From Elusimicrobiaceae bacterium (GTDB lineage: Bacteria > Elusimicrobiota > Elusimicrobia > Elusimicrobiales > Elusimicrobiaceae), in NCBI GenBank assembly GCA_028700325.1, contig JAQVSV010000011.1, positions 1 through 48,580 on the forward strand: 48,580 nucleotides of DNA, given 5' to 3'. The notes under the pieces are model-generated. The model was not told where the DNA came from. It worked only from the letters and a program-made list of their open reading frames with translations, and ran no database searches. The number at the start of each line of letters is the position of its first letter. Position 1 is the stretch's first letter. The translations under genes and the position numbers were made by a program. Positions 30,875 through 38,771 of the stretch are shown here, piece after piece.

Positions 30875-31369
30875 ATGCACGGCAAAGGTCATGATATACG
30901 GCAGCGCCCGCGGACAAACCCGCAGCTTATGGACTCGTTCTGCCGGCGGCTGGCCGCCGCGGGCCACAAGCTCACTGCGCCGCGAAAAGCGATGCTCGGA
31001 TATTTCCTCGCGTCAAACCCGCATAAAACTGCGGAGGATATTTATCTGGACCAGCGGCCCAGCGGACTGGGCCGGGCGACGGTGTTCAGAACGCTCAGGA
31101 TATTTCTCGAGTCCGGGCTGATAGTGAAATGCGCCATCGGCGGCAAATACGGGTTCGAGCTGGCTCCGTCCTCGCCCGAACGGCATCATCATCACATGCT
31201 GTGCGTGAAATGCGGCAGGATTATAGAGTTTTCCAGCCCCGCAATGGAAGCGTGCCAGGAAGCCGAAACCAGACGTCACGGGTTCACTCCGCTGGCCCAT
31301 TCCTTTGAAATACGCGGCCTGTGCAGAAACTGCAACACGGAAAAACAACATGACAGAAAAACCGGTTAA
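30875..31369 (+). CDS. fur: Fur-family metal-responsive repressor
   Basis: A protein of 164 residues with the Fur layout: winged helix at about 20-95 (L-T-A-P-R-K-A-M-L, then T-A-E-D-I-Y, G-R-A-T-V-F-R-T-L recognition helix, E-S-G-L-I), then a metal-binding half with H-H-H-H at 104-107, C-x-x-C pairs at 110/113 and 150/153 (structural zinc) and an E-I-R-G-L-C end. It would repress its own operon when iron-replete, fitting its position before feoAB and the dyad in its promoter. The long basic N-terminus (about 18 residues) is unusual. PerR or Zur function cannot be excluded by sequence. It overlaps feoA by 20 bases. Confidence 0.85.
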   Translation: MHGKGHDIRQRPRTNPQLMDSFCRRLAAAGHKLTAPRKAMLGYFLASNPHKTAEDIYLDQRPSGLGRATVFRTLRIFLESGLIVKCAIGGKYGFELAPSSPERHHHHMLCVKCGRIIEFSSPAMEACQEAETRRHGFTPLAHSFEIRGLCRNCNTEKQHDRKTG

Positions 31370-31595
31370 ATCGGTTACGGATATGGAGTTCGGAGAAACC
31401 GCGGTGGTGCGTGAATTCAGCGCGGGGCACGGCGTCGCCCGCAAGCTGCTGGTGATGGGGATCGTGCCCGGCCGGGCAATACGCAAGATTTCCGGCGGCC
31501 GGCACGGGCCGGTTGTTGTGGAATCATCCGGCGTTTCCATTGCGCTGGGCGCATCGCTGGCCGCCAAAATACTTGTCGAACTGGAGCCGGGCTAA
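31350..31595 (+). CDS. feoA: Ferrous iron transport protein FeoA
   Basis: A protein of 81 residues. The ATG at 31350 lies inside the end of the regulator gene; a longer frame starts at 31305 but would add a cysteine-rich stretch that is just the regulator's zinc site in another frame. It is a small SH3-like protein with F-G-E-T-A-V-V-R-E-F, L-L-V-M-G-I-V-P-G, and A-L-G-A-S-L-A-A-K-I-L-V-E at the end, the typical FeoA order (L-x-x-M-G-(I/L)-x-P-G). It helps FeoB move ferrous iron across the inner membrane and lies directly before feoB. Confidence 0.9.
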   Translation: MTEKPVKSVTDMEFGETAVVREFSAGHGVARKLLVMGIVPGRAIRKISGGRHGPVVVESSGVSIALGASLAAKILVELEPG

Positions 31596-33320
31596 ATGCA
31601 GGTATTGCTTACGGGAAACCCGAACGTGGGGAAAAGCGCGGTGTTCTCGCGGCTGACGGGGCTGGCCACAATCTCGGCAAATTACCCCGGCACCACGGTA
31701 ACCGTCAAAAACGGCACGGCGCAGCTCGCCGGGCGCAGTTATAGCCTGACGGACGTGCCCGGAACCTACAGCCTTGAGCCGTCCTGCGAGGCGGAGAATG
31801 CCGCCTGCCGGCTGATCAAAAGCGACGATGTCAGCCTTTTCATTCATGTGCTCGACGCGACCGCTCTGGAACGCAACCTGTTCTTCACGCTGGAAATTCT
31901 TGAGCTGGCCCGCCCGACAATACTGCTGCTCAACAAGTTCGACATAGCGAAACGCCAGGGCATTGACATTGACTGCGCGAAACTGTCCGCCGCGCTGGGC
32001 GTGGCGGTGGTGCCGTTCATAGCGGTCACGGGTGAAGGCGTGGGGAAACTGGCGCGTGAAGCCGGGAAAATAATCGCCGGGCACCCGGCACCGGGTCCGC
32101 GCCCGGCAATGATGTCCGATACGCAGAAATGGCAGTTTATAGGCGCATTGAGCCGCCGCGTTCAGGTCATCCGGCACAAACACGCCTCGTTCGCGGAAAA
32201 ACTGCAGGCCTTGTCCATGCGGCCCGCCACGGGCCTGCCGCTGGCGGCCGCAGTACTGCTGCTCGCGCTGGCCGGCGTGCATTATCTCGGCGAAGCGCTG
32301 ATAGCGTTCGCGCTGGATCCGGTTTATGAAAACTTTTATCTTCCGCTGATCACTTTCGCGCTTTCGCCACTGCAGGACGGGGTTATAAAAACCCTGCTTT
32401 CCGGCGGGCCGGATCCCGCGGCGGCAAATTTCGGCCTGCTGGCCGGCGCGGTGCATATCGCCGCCGTGGAAGTGTTCGCCTATGTCCTGTCGTTCTACTG
32501 CCTGCTGGGCTTGCTGGAGGATACCGGGTACCTGGCCAGAATCGCGGTGCTGCTTGATAACGCACTGCACAAAGTCGGCCTGCACGGACACGCCAGCATC
32601 CCGATAATAATGGGTATGGGCTGCAAGGTGCCGGGTATACTGGCGGCGCGCACTCTGGCGACCCGGCGCGAACGCATTATCGCGCTTTCGATGACGCTGC
32701 TGCTCGCGCCCTGCATTTCCCAGACCGCCATGATAATCGGCGTTATCGGCCCGCAAGGCGAGGGGTATGTGCTGGCGGTGTTCGCCGCGCTGGCGGCGGC
32801 GGGACTGGCGGCGGGCGCGGTCCTGCACCGGCTGTCGCGCGGCGATTCGCCGGAACTGCTGCTCGAAATTCCGCCCTTCCGCCTGCCGCTGTACGGCCCT
32901 TTCATGCTCAAGCTGCGGCTGCGGCTGGCGGAATATATCGTGGAAGCCATGCCGATGATAATGGCGGGCGTGCTGATCATCAATATCGCGGAAATGGCGG
33001 GCCTTGTTCATCTGGCGGAAGAACTGTTCCGCTGGCCGGTCGTCCGGCTGCTGGGCCTGCCGCCGGAAACGGTATCGGTGATCGCGCTGGGGTTTCTGAG
33101 AAAGGACATTTCCATCGCGCTGCTCGCGCCGTTCGGCATGACCGGCGAACAACTGGCGGTGGCGGCGGTATTTCTTTCCATGTATATGCCGTGCGCTGCG
33201 ACACTGCTGGTCATGCTGCGCGAAGCAGGATTGAAAGACTGCGCCCGCGTAACGGCTTTCAACCTGCTGGCCGCGCTCGTCACCGCAGGCCTGCTGAACC
33301 TGCTGTTCCATTTAATCTGA
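31596..33320 (+). CDS. feoB: Ferrous iron transporter FeoB
   Basis: A protein of 574 residues, starting right after the feoA stop. N-terminal G domain: G1 G-N-P-N-V-G-K-S at 7-14, N-Y-P-G-T-T switch near 29-34, G3 D-V-P-G at 53-56 and G4 N-K-F-D at 113-116. After a helical linker come the membrane part and two gate motifs: one around G-M-G-C-K-V-P-G-I-L-A-A-R-T-L (about 343-357), the other around F-L-R-K-D-I-S-I-A-L-L with a late M-Y-M-P-C-A-A. It imports Fe2+ under low-oxygen conditions. It is shorter than the E. coli protein (about 770) mainly by missing the C-terminal tail and having shorter loops. Confidence 0.92.
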   Translation: MQVLLTGNPNVGKSAVFSRLTGLATISANYPGTTVTVKNGTAQLAGRSYSLTDVPGTYSLEPSCEAENAACRLIKSDDVSLFIHVLDATALERNLFFTLEILELARPTILLLNKFDIAKRQGIDIDCAKLSAALGVAVVPFIAVTGEGVGKLAREAGKIIAGHPAPGPRPAMMSDTQKWQFIGALSRRVQVIRHKHASFAEKLQALSMRPATGLPLAAAVLLLALAGVHYLGEALIAFALDPVYENFYLPLITFALSPLQDGVIKTLLSGGPDPAAANFGLLAGAVHIAAVEVFAYVLSFYCLLGLLEDTGYLARIAVLLDNALHKVGLHGHASIPIIMGMGCKVPGILAARTLATRRERIIALSMTLLLAPCISQTAMIIGVIGPQGEGYVLAVFAALAAAGLAAGAVLHRLSRGDSPELLLEIPPFRLPLYGPFMLKLRLRLAEYIVEAMPMIMAGVLIINIAEMAGLVHLAEELFRWPVVRLLGLPPETVSVIALGFLRKDISIALLAPFGMTGEQLAVAAVFLSMYMPCAATLLVMLREAGLKDCARVTAFNLLAALVTAGLLNLLFHLI

Positions 33321-33348
33321 CGAAACGGCACAACCCGGGCTTTCTCTA

Positions 33349-33377
33349 TTGAAAGGAAACGGCGTAAATAATATCAT
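33349..33377 (+). promoter_or_regulatory. Promoter of the pseudo-esterase gene, predicted leaderless
   Basis: TTGAAA (33349-33354), 17-base spacer, TATCAT (33372-33377), then only 6 bases to the ATG at 33384. Confidence 0.6.
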
Positions 33378-33383
33378 ATTGCC

Positions 33384-35021
33384 ATGAGATCATCGCTTCC
33401 ATGGCTTGCGTTGTTTGTGTTCTGCGGGACAGGGTTTGCCGCCAGCGCGCGCAATATCGTCGAGCTTGGCAACACCTACCTGCATCTGGATTTCTGTTCC
33501 GAAAAAAAGGATATCTGCCGCACGGTGCGGGTCATACTGCCGGACAATTACACAACCGAAAACGCGGTCTATCCTTCTTTTTATATGATTGCGGACTCGG
33601 GCGGAGCGCGCGGCTGGCAGACCGAACAGGTCACGCGCCAGCTCCTGAAAGCCAGAATCACGCCGCCAATCATACTGGTGGAAATCGAGCCGGCGGAAGT
33701 TTCAACCGCGCCCGTCGCCGCCGGCCGCCAGGCGGAGTTCGTCGCGCGCGAACTGGTACCGTATATTGACAGCAATTTCCGCACGCTGCACAGCTCCGAC
33801 AACCGCATTATCGCCGCCGCCGGCGAAGACTGCAAAACAGCGCTCGCAATCCTGCGCAGCTATGACAGCTTCAGCCGCGGCGCGCTGTTTTCGCCGCTCG
33901 TGCCGCAGACGGACGTAAAAAAAACCGGCTTCAACGACCCCAGGCTGAAGCTCTGGCTTGATGCCAGCCCCGCCGACGGATCGGAGCCGGGCCCCAATTT
34001 TCTCACCGAACCTGTTGCCCGGCTGACGGCGTTCGCCGCAGCCCTGAACAACAGCCCGTTCCTTTACGGGCACAATTACCTGACCGCGCTGCGCGAAACG
34101 GCTTTATTCGCGCCGGGCGAAAAAGCCGCCCGGCTGAAAGACGCGCTCACCTTTCTCTCCGACGGACCGGGGTTTGAGCCGGTGTCGGTTTCCGGGCGCG
34201 TTTCCGGCAGAAAGGCGGGGCTCAACCGCGTACCGGAAAACATACTGTTTTCGCTCAAAACCCGTTACAGAAACGGCATCACCGCCGACCGCATTCCCAG
34301 GGAAAACGAAATCAGGGTTTCGCCGCCCTATTTCGGATATCGGAACGGGCTGCTGACACTGCGTTACGGCGCGGCGCCCGGCCCGGTAACCGTAACGGGC
34401 AGGCTGGGCAAACTGACGGGTTCGGCCAAAGTGTCGGTGGTAAAAAAAGCGGCGGACAGTTTCATGGTGACATTTACCGTAACCGCTCCGAAAGACACTC
34501 CTGAAAACGCGAAAATATACCTGTCCGGCAACAGCGCCCTGCTTGGAGGCGGCAAACCGGACGGGATTGCGCTCACACCCGGCAAAACCGGAAGCCGCCA
34601 TTACCGGTTCAGCCGGCGGTTTCCCGCAGGCACGGCTTTGCGTTTCAATTTCACGCTGGGCGATTGCGATACCGCGGAAAAAGATTCGCGGGGCAATTTC
34701 CTGCCGCCCCGGCAACTGCTGGTTACGGCTGACGCGTCAATAAATTTCCGCCCGGCGGCGTGGCTCTCGTCCGACCAGATAAAGAGCAGGAATCTGGCGA
34801 AAAAAATCCAGTTGAAGGTTCTGTCGCCGGCGAAAGCGGCAGGCATGATCGCCGGCCCGATCAAATACCGGACGGACCCGGCAAAATATACGCATCTGCA
34901 AAAGATATTCCCGAAACCGCCGCCCACCGCCGTTTCAACGCATACCGTTTCAGATACCGCGCCCGCCGCCGATACCAAACCGGATACGCAGGCTGCTGTG
35001 GCCGCCGCGCAAAACAAATAA
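33384..35021 (+). CDS. Exported esterase-like protein with degenerate active site and a starch-binding-like domain
   Basis: A protein of 545 residues with a Sec signal (1-19, G-T-G-F-A-A). Residues 25-250 follow the enterochelin-esterase/esterase-D alpha/beta-hydrolase plan (R-T-V-R-V-I-L-P-D-N-Y, Y-P-S-F-Y-M-I-A-D-S-G-G, E-L-V-P-Y-I-D-S-N-F-R-T). At the nucleophile elbow, where G-x-S-x-G is expected, it reads A-G-E-D-C-K (146-151), so the serine is missing. Residues of about 355-440 look like a CBM20 module (F-T-V-T-A-P, I-Y-L-S-G-N-S-A-L-L-G, L-R-F-N-F-T-L-G-D). The tail is Pro/Thr/Ala-rich. It is probably a binding protein rather than an enzyme. It lies 63 bases after feoB but seems to have its own promoter. 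Confidence 0.6.
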   Translation: MRSSLPWLALFVFCGTGFAASARNIVELGNTYLHLDFCSEKKDICRTVRVILPDNYTTENAVYPSFYMIADSGGARGWQTEQVTRQLLKARITPPIILVEIEPAEVSTAPVAAGRQAEFVARELVPYIDSNFRTLHSSDNRIIAAAGEDCKTALAILRSYDSFSRGALFSPLVPQTDVKKTGFNDPRLKLWLDASPADGSEPGPNFLTEPVARLTAFAAALNNSPFLYGHNYLTALRETALFAPGEKAARLKDALTFLSDGPGFEPVSVSGRVSGRKAGLNRVPENILFSLKTRYRNGITADRIPRENEIRVSPPYFGYRNGLLTLRYGAAPGPVTVTGRLGKLTGSAKVSVVKKAADSFMVTFTVTAPKDTPENAKIYLSGNSALLGGGKPDGIALTPGKTGSRHYRFSRRFPAGTALRFNFTLGDCDTAEKDSRGNFLPPRQLLVTADASINFRPAAWLSSDQIKSRNLAKKIQLKVLSPAKAAGMIAGPIKYRTDPAKYTHLQKIFPKPPPTAVSTHTVSDTAPAADTKPDTQAAVAAAQNK

Positions 35022-35050
35022 CGCCTGACTTTTTTGCCGCGCGACGGAAG

Positions 35051-35364
35051 TTATCAACAAAACTTTTGAAAATGCATATTTTAAAAATTTTGTAAACGGT
35101 TTTTTTTAAAATTTACACAGGTCAAGGCCAGTTTATCCACACCCGCAGCGCAAATGCAATAAAAAAGCGTTTTTTTATGCACAAACAGCACCCGGACAGG
35201 ATCTTACGTCGAGAAACCTCTTTAAAAACAGTCCGTTCAATTGGAGAATCAACCTGGAACTGCCGGACTTATCAACAACTTCGTCAAGTTATCAACAGAT
35301 GTTGGCAAATTAATACATTCCGGCATATTCAACTCTGAAAAAACCGCCTTTGAGGTTATCAACA
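35051..35364 (+). other. AT-rich DnaA-box cluster, candidate replication origin
   Basis: The 412 bases between genes hold no ORF of substance. Six plus-strand matches to the DnaA box (TTATNCACA) are seen: TTATCCACA at 35133-35141 and TTATGCACA at 35175-35183 are perfect, and TTATCAACA occurs at 35051, 35269, 35289 and 35356. Positions 35051-35120 contain 57 A/T out of 70, with long A and T runs, suiting an unwinding element, in a GC-rich region. No dnaA, dnaN or gidA is in the window, and gene direction does not flip here. It could instead be a DnaA-titrating or regulatory locus. Confidence 0.5.
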
Positions 35365-35395
35365 CGCTGTCAACGCATACGCTCCGCGCCAGTTT

Positions 35396-35424
35396 TTGTC
35401 TGCGCTTTATTATGTTGCTATAAT
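35396..35424 (+). promoter_or_regulatory. Promoter of the OmpA/Pal-like gene, predicted leaderless
   Basis: TTGTCT (35396-35401), 17-base spacer, perfect TATAAT (35419-35424), 9 bases before the ATG. No Shine-Dalgarno lies in between. Confidence 0.65.
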
Positions 35425-35433
35425 ACCATTGCT

Positions 35434-35937
35434 ATGAAAAACATATTGTTCATTTTTTCAGTGATAACAGTTTTCGCGCTGGCAGGCTGCGGATATAACT
35501 CCATCTATAAAAATCCGAAGCAACGGGAAGAGGCATTGCGGGCGGAGCAGGATATGCAGTCCGTGCGCGAAATGGTGCGCACCAAACAGCTGCCAAAAAT
35601 AGAATTCGAGTCCAACTCGGCGGTGCTGCTCCCGCAGTCTTACAGAACGCTTGATCTGATCTCCGAAATCCTGCTCAATTACTCGAACATGAAACTGACA
35701 GTGGAAGGCCACTGCGACGATATCGGCTCCGACGATTATAACGACGCGCTCTCGCTGGCCCGGGCCAAAGCCGTCAAATCCTATCTGGTGGAACTGGGCG
35801 TTTATCCCGATTATATCCGGACGAAAGGCTACGGCAAGCGCCGGCCGGTCGTTTACGGAACCGACGACGAGGCGCGCGCGCTTAACCGCCGCGTCGAATT
35901 CACGCTTACCACCCGGTCGTGGCAATCGGTATTTTAG
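35434..35937 (+). CDS. Peptidoglycan-associated OmpA/Pal-type lipoprotein
   Basis: A protein of 167 residues. The ATG at 35434 gives a lipoprotein signal (N-I-L-F-I-F-S-V-I-T-V-F, lipobox L-A-G-C with Cys19). Residues 60-165 are an OmpA-C domain: I-E-F-E-S-N-S-A-V-L-L near 61, V-E-G-H-C-D-D-I-G-S-D-D-Y-N near 95 (usual x-G-H-T-D), L-S-L-A-R-A-K-A-V near 112, and N-R-R-V-E-F at the end, all contacts for diaminopimelate of peptidoglycan. It holds the outer membrane to the cell wall. It stands alone without tolB nearby, so it may be a Pal paralogue rather than Pal itself. Confidence 0.85.
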   Translation: MKNILFIFSVITVFALAGCGYNSIYKNPKQREEALRAEQDMQSVREMVRTKQLPKIEFESNSAVLLPQSYRTLDLISEILLNYSNMKLTVEGHCDDIGSDDYNDALSLARAKAVKSYLVELGVYPDYIRTKGYGKRRPVVYGTDDEARALNRRVEFTLTTRSWQSVF

Positions 35938-36028
35938 CCATTGACGCCGGAGCTTGCTTTTTTTCCGTTATTATGCAATTTTGTAAAGGGTAACAGGACG
36001 CACGTTATTACTTCAAGGAGATTCCAGT

Positions 36029-37234
36029 ATGATTGATCTGGTAAAAAATCTTGCTTCGGTCAACCGCAGAACCAAGGGATCCGTGATCCGGGAACTGCTC
36101 AAACTGACCAACAAGCCGGAAATAATATCTTTCGCCGGGGGGCTGCCCGACCCCGACGCGTTTCCCACAAAAGAAATCGCGGAAGTCACCCAGCACGTTC
36201 TGGCGACCAACGCGAAAAACGCTTTGCAATACGGCCCGACCGAAGGCGTGGCCGAGCTGAAAACCGAAATCATCAAAATGCTCAAGGAGGACGAGGGGAT
36301 TGACGCGGTGCCCGAGGAAATCCTCATCACCTCCGCGAGCCAGCAGGCGCTCGACATAATCGGCAAGGCTTTTATTGACCTGTCCGACCCGATCATCGTG
36401 GGCGTGCCTACCTATCTAGCGGGCCTGCAGGTGTTCAAAGGCAACGGCGCGGAAATGATAGGGCTCCGATCCGACGGGGAAGGCATTCTGCCTGAAGACC
36501 TTGAAGAACGCCTTAAAAAACTGCGCTACGAGGAAGAACACTATAAATTCCTTTATCTGGTGCCCGATTTCCAGAACCCGACCGGAACCACGCTGTCGCA
36601 GGAACGGCGCAGGAAAATAATCGAACTGTCCGCCAAGTACGATCTGGTGATCATCGAAGATTCGCCCTACCGCCAGATCCGCTTCGAAGGCAAGGCGCCG
36701 GACATGCTTTACAAGCTCGACACGACCGGCAACGTGATCAGCCTGTTCACTTTTTCCAAAACCATGGCGCCGGGCCTGCGGGTAGGCTTTATACTGGCGC
36801 AGCCGGAGCTGATCCGCCGGTTCGCGCTGCTCAAACAGAGCATTGACCTGTGCACTTCGCCGTTTACCCAGCTGGTAATCGCGGAATTCATGAAGCGGGG
36901 CTACCTCAGGCCGCACACCGATTCCGTGGTGGCGAACTACCGCGCCAAACGCAATCTGATGATCAAGGTCCTGAAGGAAACCATGCCCGCCGGAGTCACC
37001 TGGACCGAGCCGCAAGGCGGCCTGTTTCTGTGGCTGAGCCTGCCGCCGCACATGGATGCGGTTGCGATGTTCCCCAAAGCGATTGAAAAGAACGTCGCCT
37101 ATGTTATCGGAGAGGCGTTCCATTGCGACGGAAGCGGCCGCAACACCATGCGCATAAACTTTTCCTACGCCACGCATGAACAGATAGTGGAAGGCATTAC
37201 CCGCCTTTCCAATGTTATCAAGGAAAATATCTGA
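36029..37234 (+). CDS. PLP-dependent class I/II aminotransferase (2-aminoadipate type)
   Basis: A protein of 401 residues with AAGGAGA before the ATG. It is full length for the family. Visible marks are I-S-F-A-G-G-L-P-D-P at 33-42, Y-G-P-T-E-G near 68-73, N-P-T-G at 183-186, D211/Y214 (E-D-S-P-Y), the PLP-binding lysine Lys244 in F-S-K-T-M-A-P-G-L-R-V-G, and an R-I-N-F-S end. The I-S-F-A-G-G-L-P-D start and no helix-turn-helix domain match the LysN / 2-aminoadipate and aromatic aminotransferase group. It may act in lysine, aromatic or branched amino acid metabolism; the substrate is not decided. Confidence 0.85.
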   Translation: MIDLVKNLASVNRRTKGSVIRELLKLTNKPEIISFAGGLPDPDAFPTKEIAEVTQHVLATNAKNALQYGPTEGVAELKTEIIKMLKEDEGIDAVPEEILITSASQQALDIIGKAFIDLSDPIIVGVPTYLAGLQVFKGNGAEMIGLRSDGEGILPEDLEERLKKLRYEEEHYKFLYLVPDFQNPTGTTLSQERRRKIIELSAKYDLVIIEDSPYRQIRFEGKAPDMLYKLDTTGNVISLFTFSKTMAPGLRVGFILAQPELIRRFALLKQSIDLCTSPFTQLVIAEFMKRGYLRPHTDSVVANYRAKRNLMIKVLKETMPAGVTWTEPQGGLFLWLSLPPHMDAVAMFPKAIEKNVAYVIGEAFHCDGSGRNTMRINFSYATHEQIVEGITRLSNVIKENI

Positions 37235-37251
37235 CGAAACCCTGCCTCTTG

Positions 37252-37282
37252 AAAAGGCGGCCCTGACAGGGCCGCCTTTTTT
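37252..37282 (+). terminator. Terminator of the aminotransferase gene
   Basis: AAAAGGCGGCCCT (37252-37264) pairs perfectly with 37268-37280 across a 3-base loop, followed by more T. Confidence 0.9.
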
Positions 37283-37616
37283 AATGCCGCAAGGAACCGT
37301 TCCGCTGCCTGCCGCCACGGCGAGAACCCGGCGTGAAAACCGGGGGCGGAAAGGGTCGTCACGGCAACTGGCATCGGTGACTCTGCCCGGCACGCCGGCG
37401 GCATTACGGCGCGCCCCCGTTTTCGACGTGGACGGCAAACGGCATGAACCGCACGGCAAGGCGAACGCAACACCGCTGAAGGCGCTCGCGTCAAAGACAG
37501 GCGCTTTGGACAAGACGACCATTCATTGAAAACCGGAAGTGTAAAATTCACCGCATCAGGAAAACAACGGCTGCCGGATTTCCTGCGCGGACAGATACAT
37601 AATAGTCCATTATTGG
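37283..37616. other. Gene-free stretch before the SbcD-like operon
   Basis: About 330 GC-rich bases. Open frames on both strands exist but lack ribosome sites and protein-like composition. No riboswitch or RNA fold that I recognise; the last 50 bases become AT-rich towards the next promoter. Confidence 0.4.
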
Positions 37617-37622
37617 TATAAT
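37594..37622 (+). promoter_or_regulatory. Promoter of the SbcD-like operon, predicted leaderless
   Basis: An extended -10 TG-G-TATAAT (-10 at 37617-37622) with a weak -35 GATACA (37594-37599) 17 bases upstream. Only 6 bases separate the -10 from the ATG at 37629. Confidence 0.65.
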
Positions 37623-37628
37623 TCTTTT

Positions 37629-38771
37629 ATGCGATTTCTTCACACCGCCGATCTGCATCTCACTTCGCCCAGAAAAGCCGAAGGCACGCACCGGCTTGAA
37701 GTGCTGCGCACGCTTTGCCACATGGCGCGCGAATATGACGCGCTTGTCATCGCGGGCGACGTTTTCGACAGCGCCGCCGAAGCGCCCGCCCTGCATGAAA
37801 CGGTGAAAGAAATACTCACCTCGATCAATCCCGTGCCGGTGCTGATAGTGTCCGGCAACCACGATCTTCTGCGCGGGGACAACCCGTTCGACGGACGGTA
37901 TGATTTCGGGCAGGGCATCAATGTGCGGCTGCTGGCGGCTTCGCCGTTCGAAAAAATCGAAATCGCCGGCGCGGTATTTTACGGGTTCCCGTTCCAGCAG
38001 TCAAAAACGACCTCGGAACTGTTCCGGGAACTGCCGCCGCCGGAACTAAGCAAGCCTCGCGTAGCGGTTTTGCACGGCACGCCGTGGGACATTCCCGAAC
38101 TGTCGGGGTTCGCCGCGGGCGCGGAAAACGCCGAGGAAGGCGGCGACCTGATCATTAAAAACGACGATCTGCGCCAGGCGCGGTTCGTTTACGCCGCGCT
38201 GGGCCATATTCATAAACCGGCCGTCTGGCAGGCGGAACGCTGCACTCTTTCATTCCCCGGCGCGCCGGACGCGGTGCGGATAACGGAAACCGAGGGCGGC
38301 ACGGCCAACGCTGTTGAAATTGACAAGGAAAGCAAAATTACGGTGACCAGGCTGCCGGTGCCCGGCGCGCTCCGGGCGCTGCGCAAACAGTTTTTCGTTT
38401 TCCCCGGCGGAGAAGACGAATTTTTCGATAAAGCCGACGCTTTCCTCGCCGCAAACGGCGCCGCTTTCCGCACCGGAATCGTGGTGGAAGGCATTGCGGA
38501 CCTCAACCGGGTGCAGGAACACTGCCTTACTCTGGGCGACAAATGGCGCGGCCTGCCCGTGCCGCCGCATTTCCGCGTGCGGGCCGAACAGACTCAGGAC
38601 AGCTCGAGCGACATGATCATATACACTTTCATCCGCAAGATGCAGGAAATGAGCGCGGAGGAAATGTCCGACGACAAACGCGATTTCCTGCGCCGCTCGC
38701 TGGTAATAGGCTGGCGCGCGCTCACCAACAAACCGCTCGATCCCGAATCGCTTACGGAACGGCTGATATGA
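37629..38771 (+). CDS. SbcD/Mre11-like metallophosphoesterase nuclease
   Basis: A protein of 380 residues. Calcineurin-type metal motifs are complete: D-L-H at 8-10, G-D-V-F-D at 44-48, G-N-H-D at about 76-79, L-H-G-T near 150, and G-H-I-H at about 198-201. Subunits of this family pair with an SMC-like ATPase to process DNA ends and hairpins. The C-terminal 150 residues have a partner-binding-like helical end (F-I-R-K-M-Q-E-M-S-A-E-E-M). It is first in a coupled operon with its ATPase partner overlapping by 4 bases. It fits the YhaO group rather than classical SbcD because the partner is YhaN-like. Confidence 0.85.
   Translation: MRFLHTADLHLTSPRKAEGTHRLEVLRTLCHMAREYDALVIAGDVFDSAAEAPALHETVKEILTSINPVPVLIVSGNHDLLRGDNPFDGRYDFGQGINVRLLAASPFEKIEIAGAVFYGFPFQQSKTTSELFRELPPPELSKPRVAVLHGTPWDIPELSGFAAGAENAEEGGDLIIKNDDLRQARFVYAALGHIHKPAVWQAERCTLSFPGAPDAVRITETEGGTANAVEIDKESKITVTRLPVPGALRALRKQFFVFPGGEDEFFDKADAFLAANGAAFRTGIVVEGIADLNRVQEHCLTLGDKWRGLPVPPHFRVRAEQTQDSSSDMIIYTFIRKMQEMSAEEMSDDKRDFLRRSLVIGWRALTNKPLDPESLTERLI

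Noticed and set aside
31524-33311. A 595-residue minus-strand frame opposite feoB
   Set aside because: FeoB motifs prove the plus strand is coding; the minus frame is low-complexity, rich in Arg, Gln and His.
37212-37529. A 105-residue plus-strand frame after the aminotransferase
   Set aside because: It begins inside the aminotransferase gene, crosses its terminator, and lacks a ribosome site and family features.
37283-37616. A possible riboswitch in the long gap before the SbcD-like operon
   Set aside because: I checked for cobalamin-type conserved boxes on both strands and found none, and the nearby promoter predicts a leaderless mRNA.
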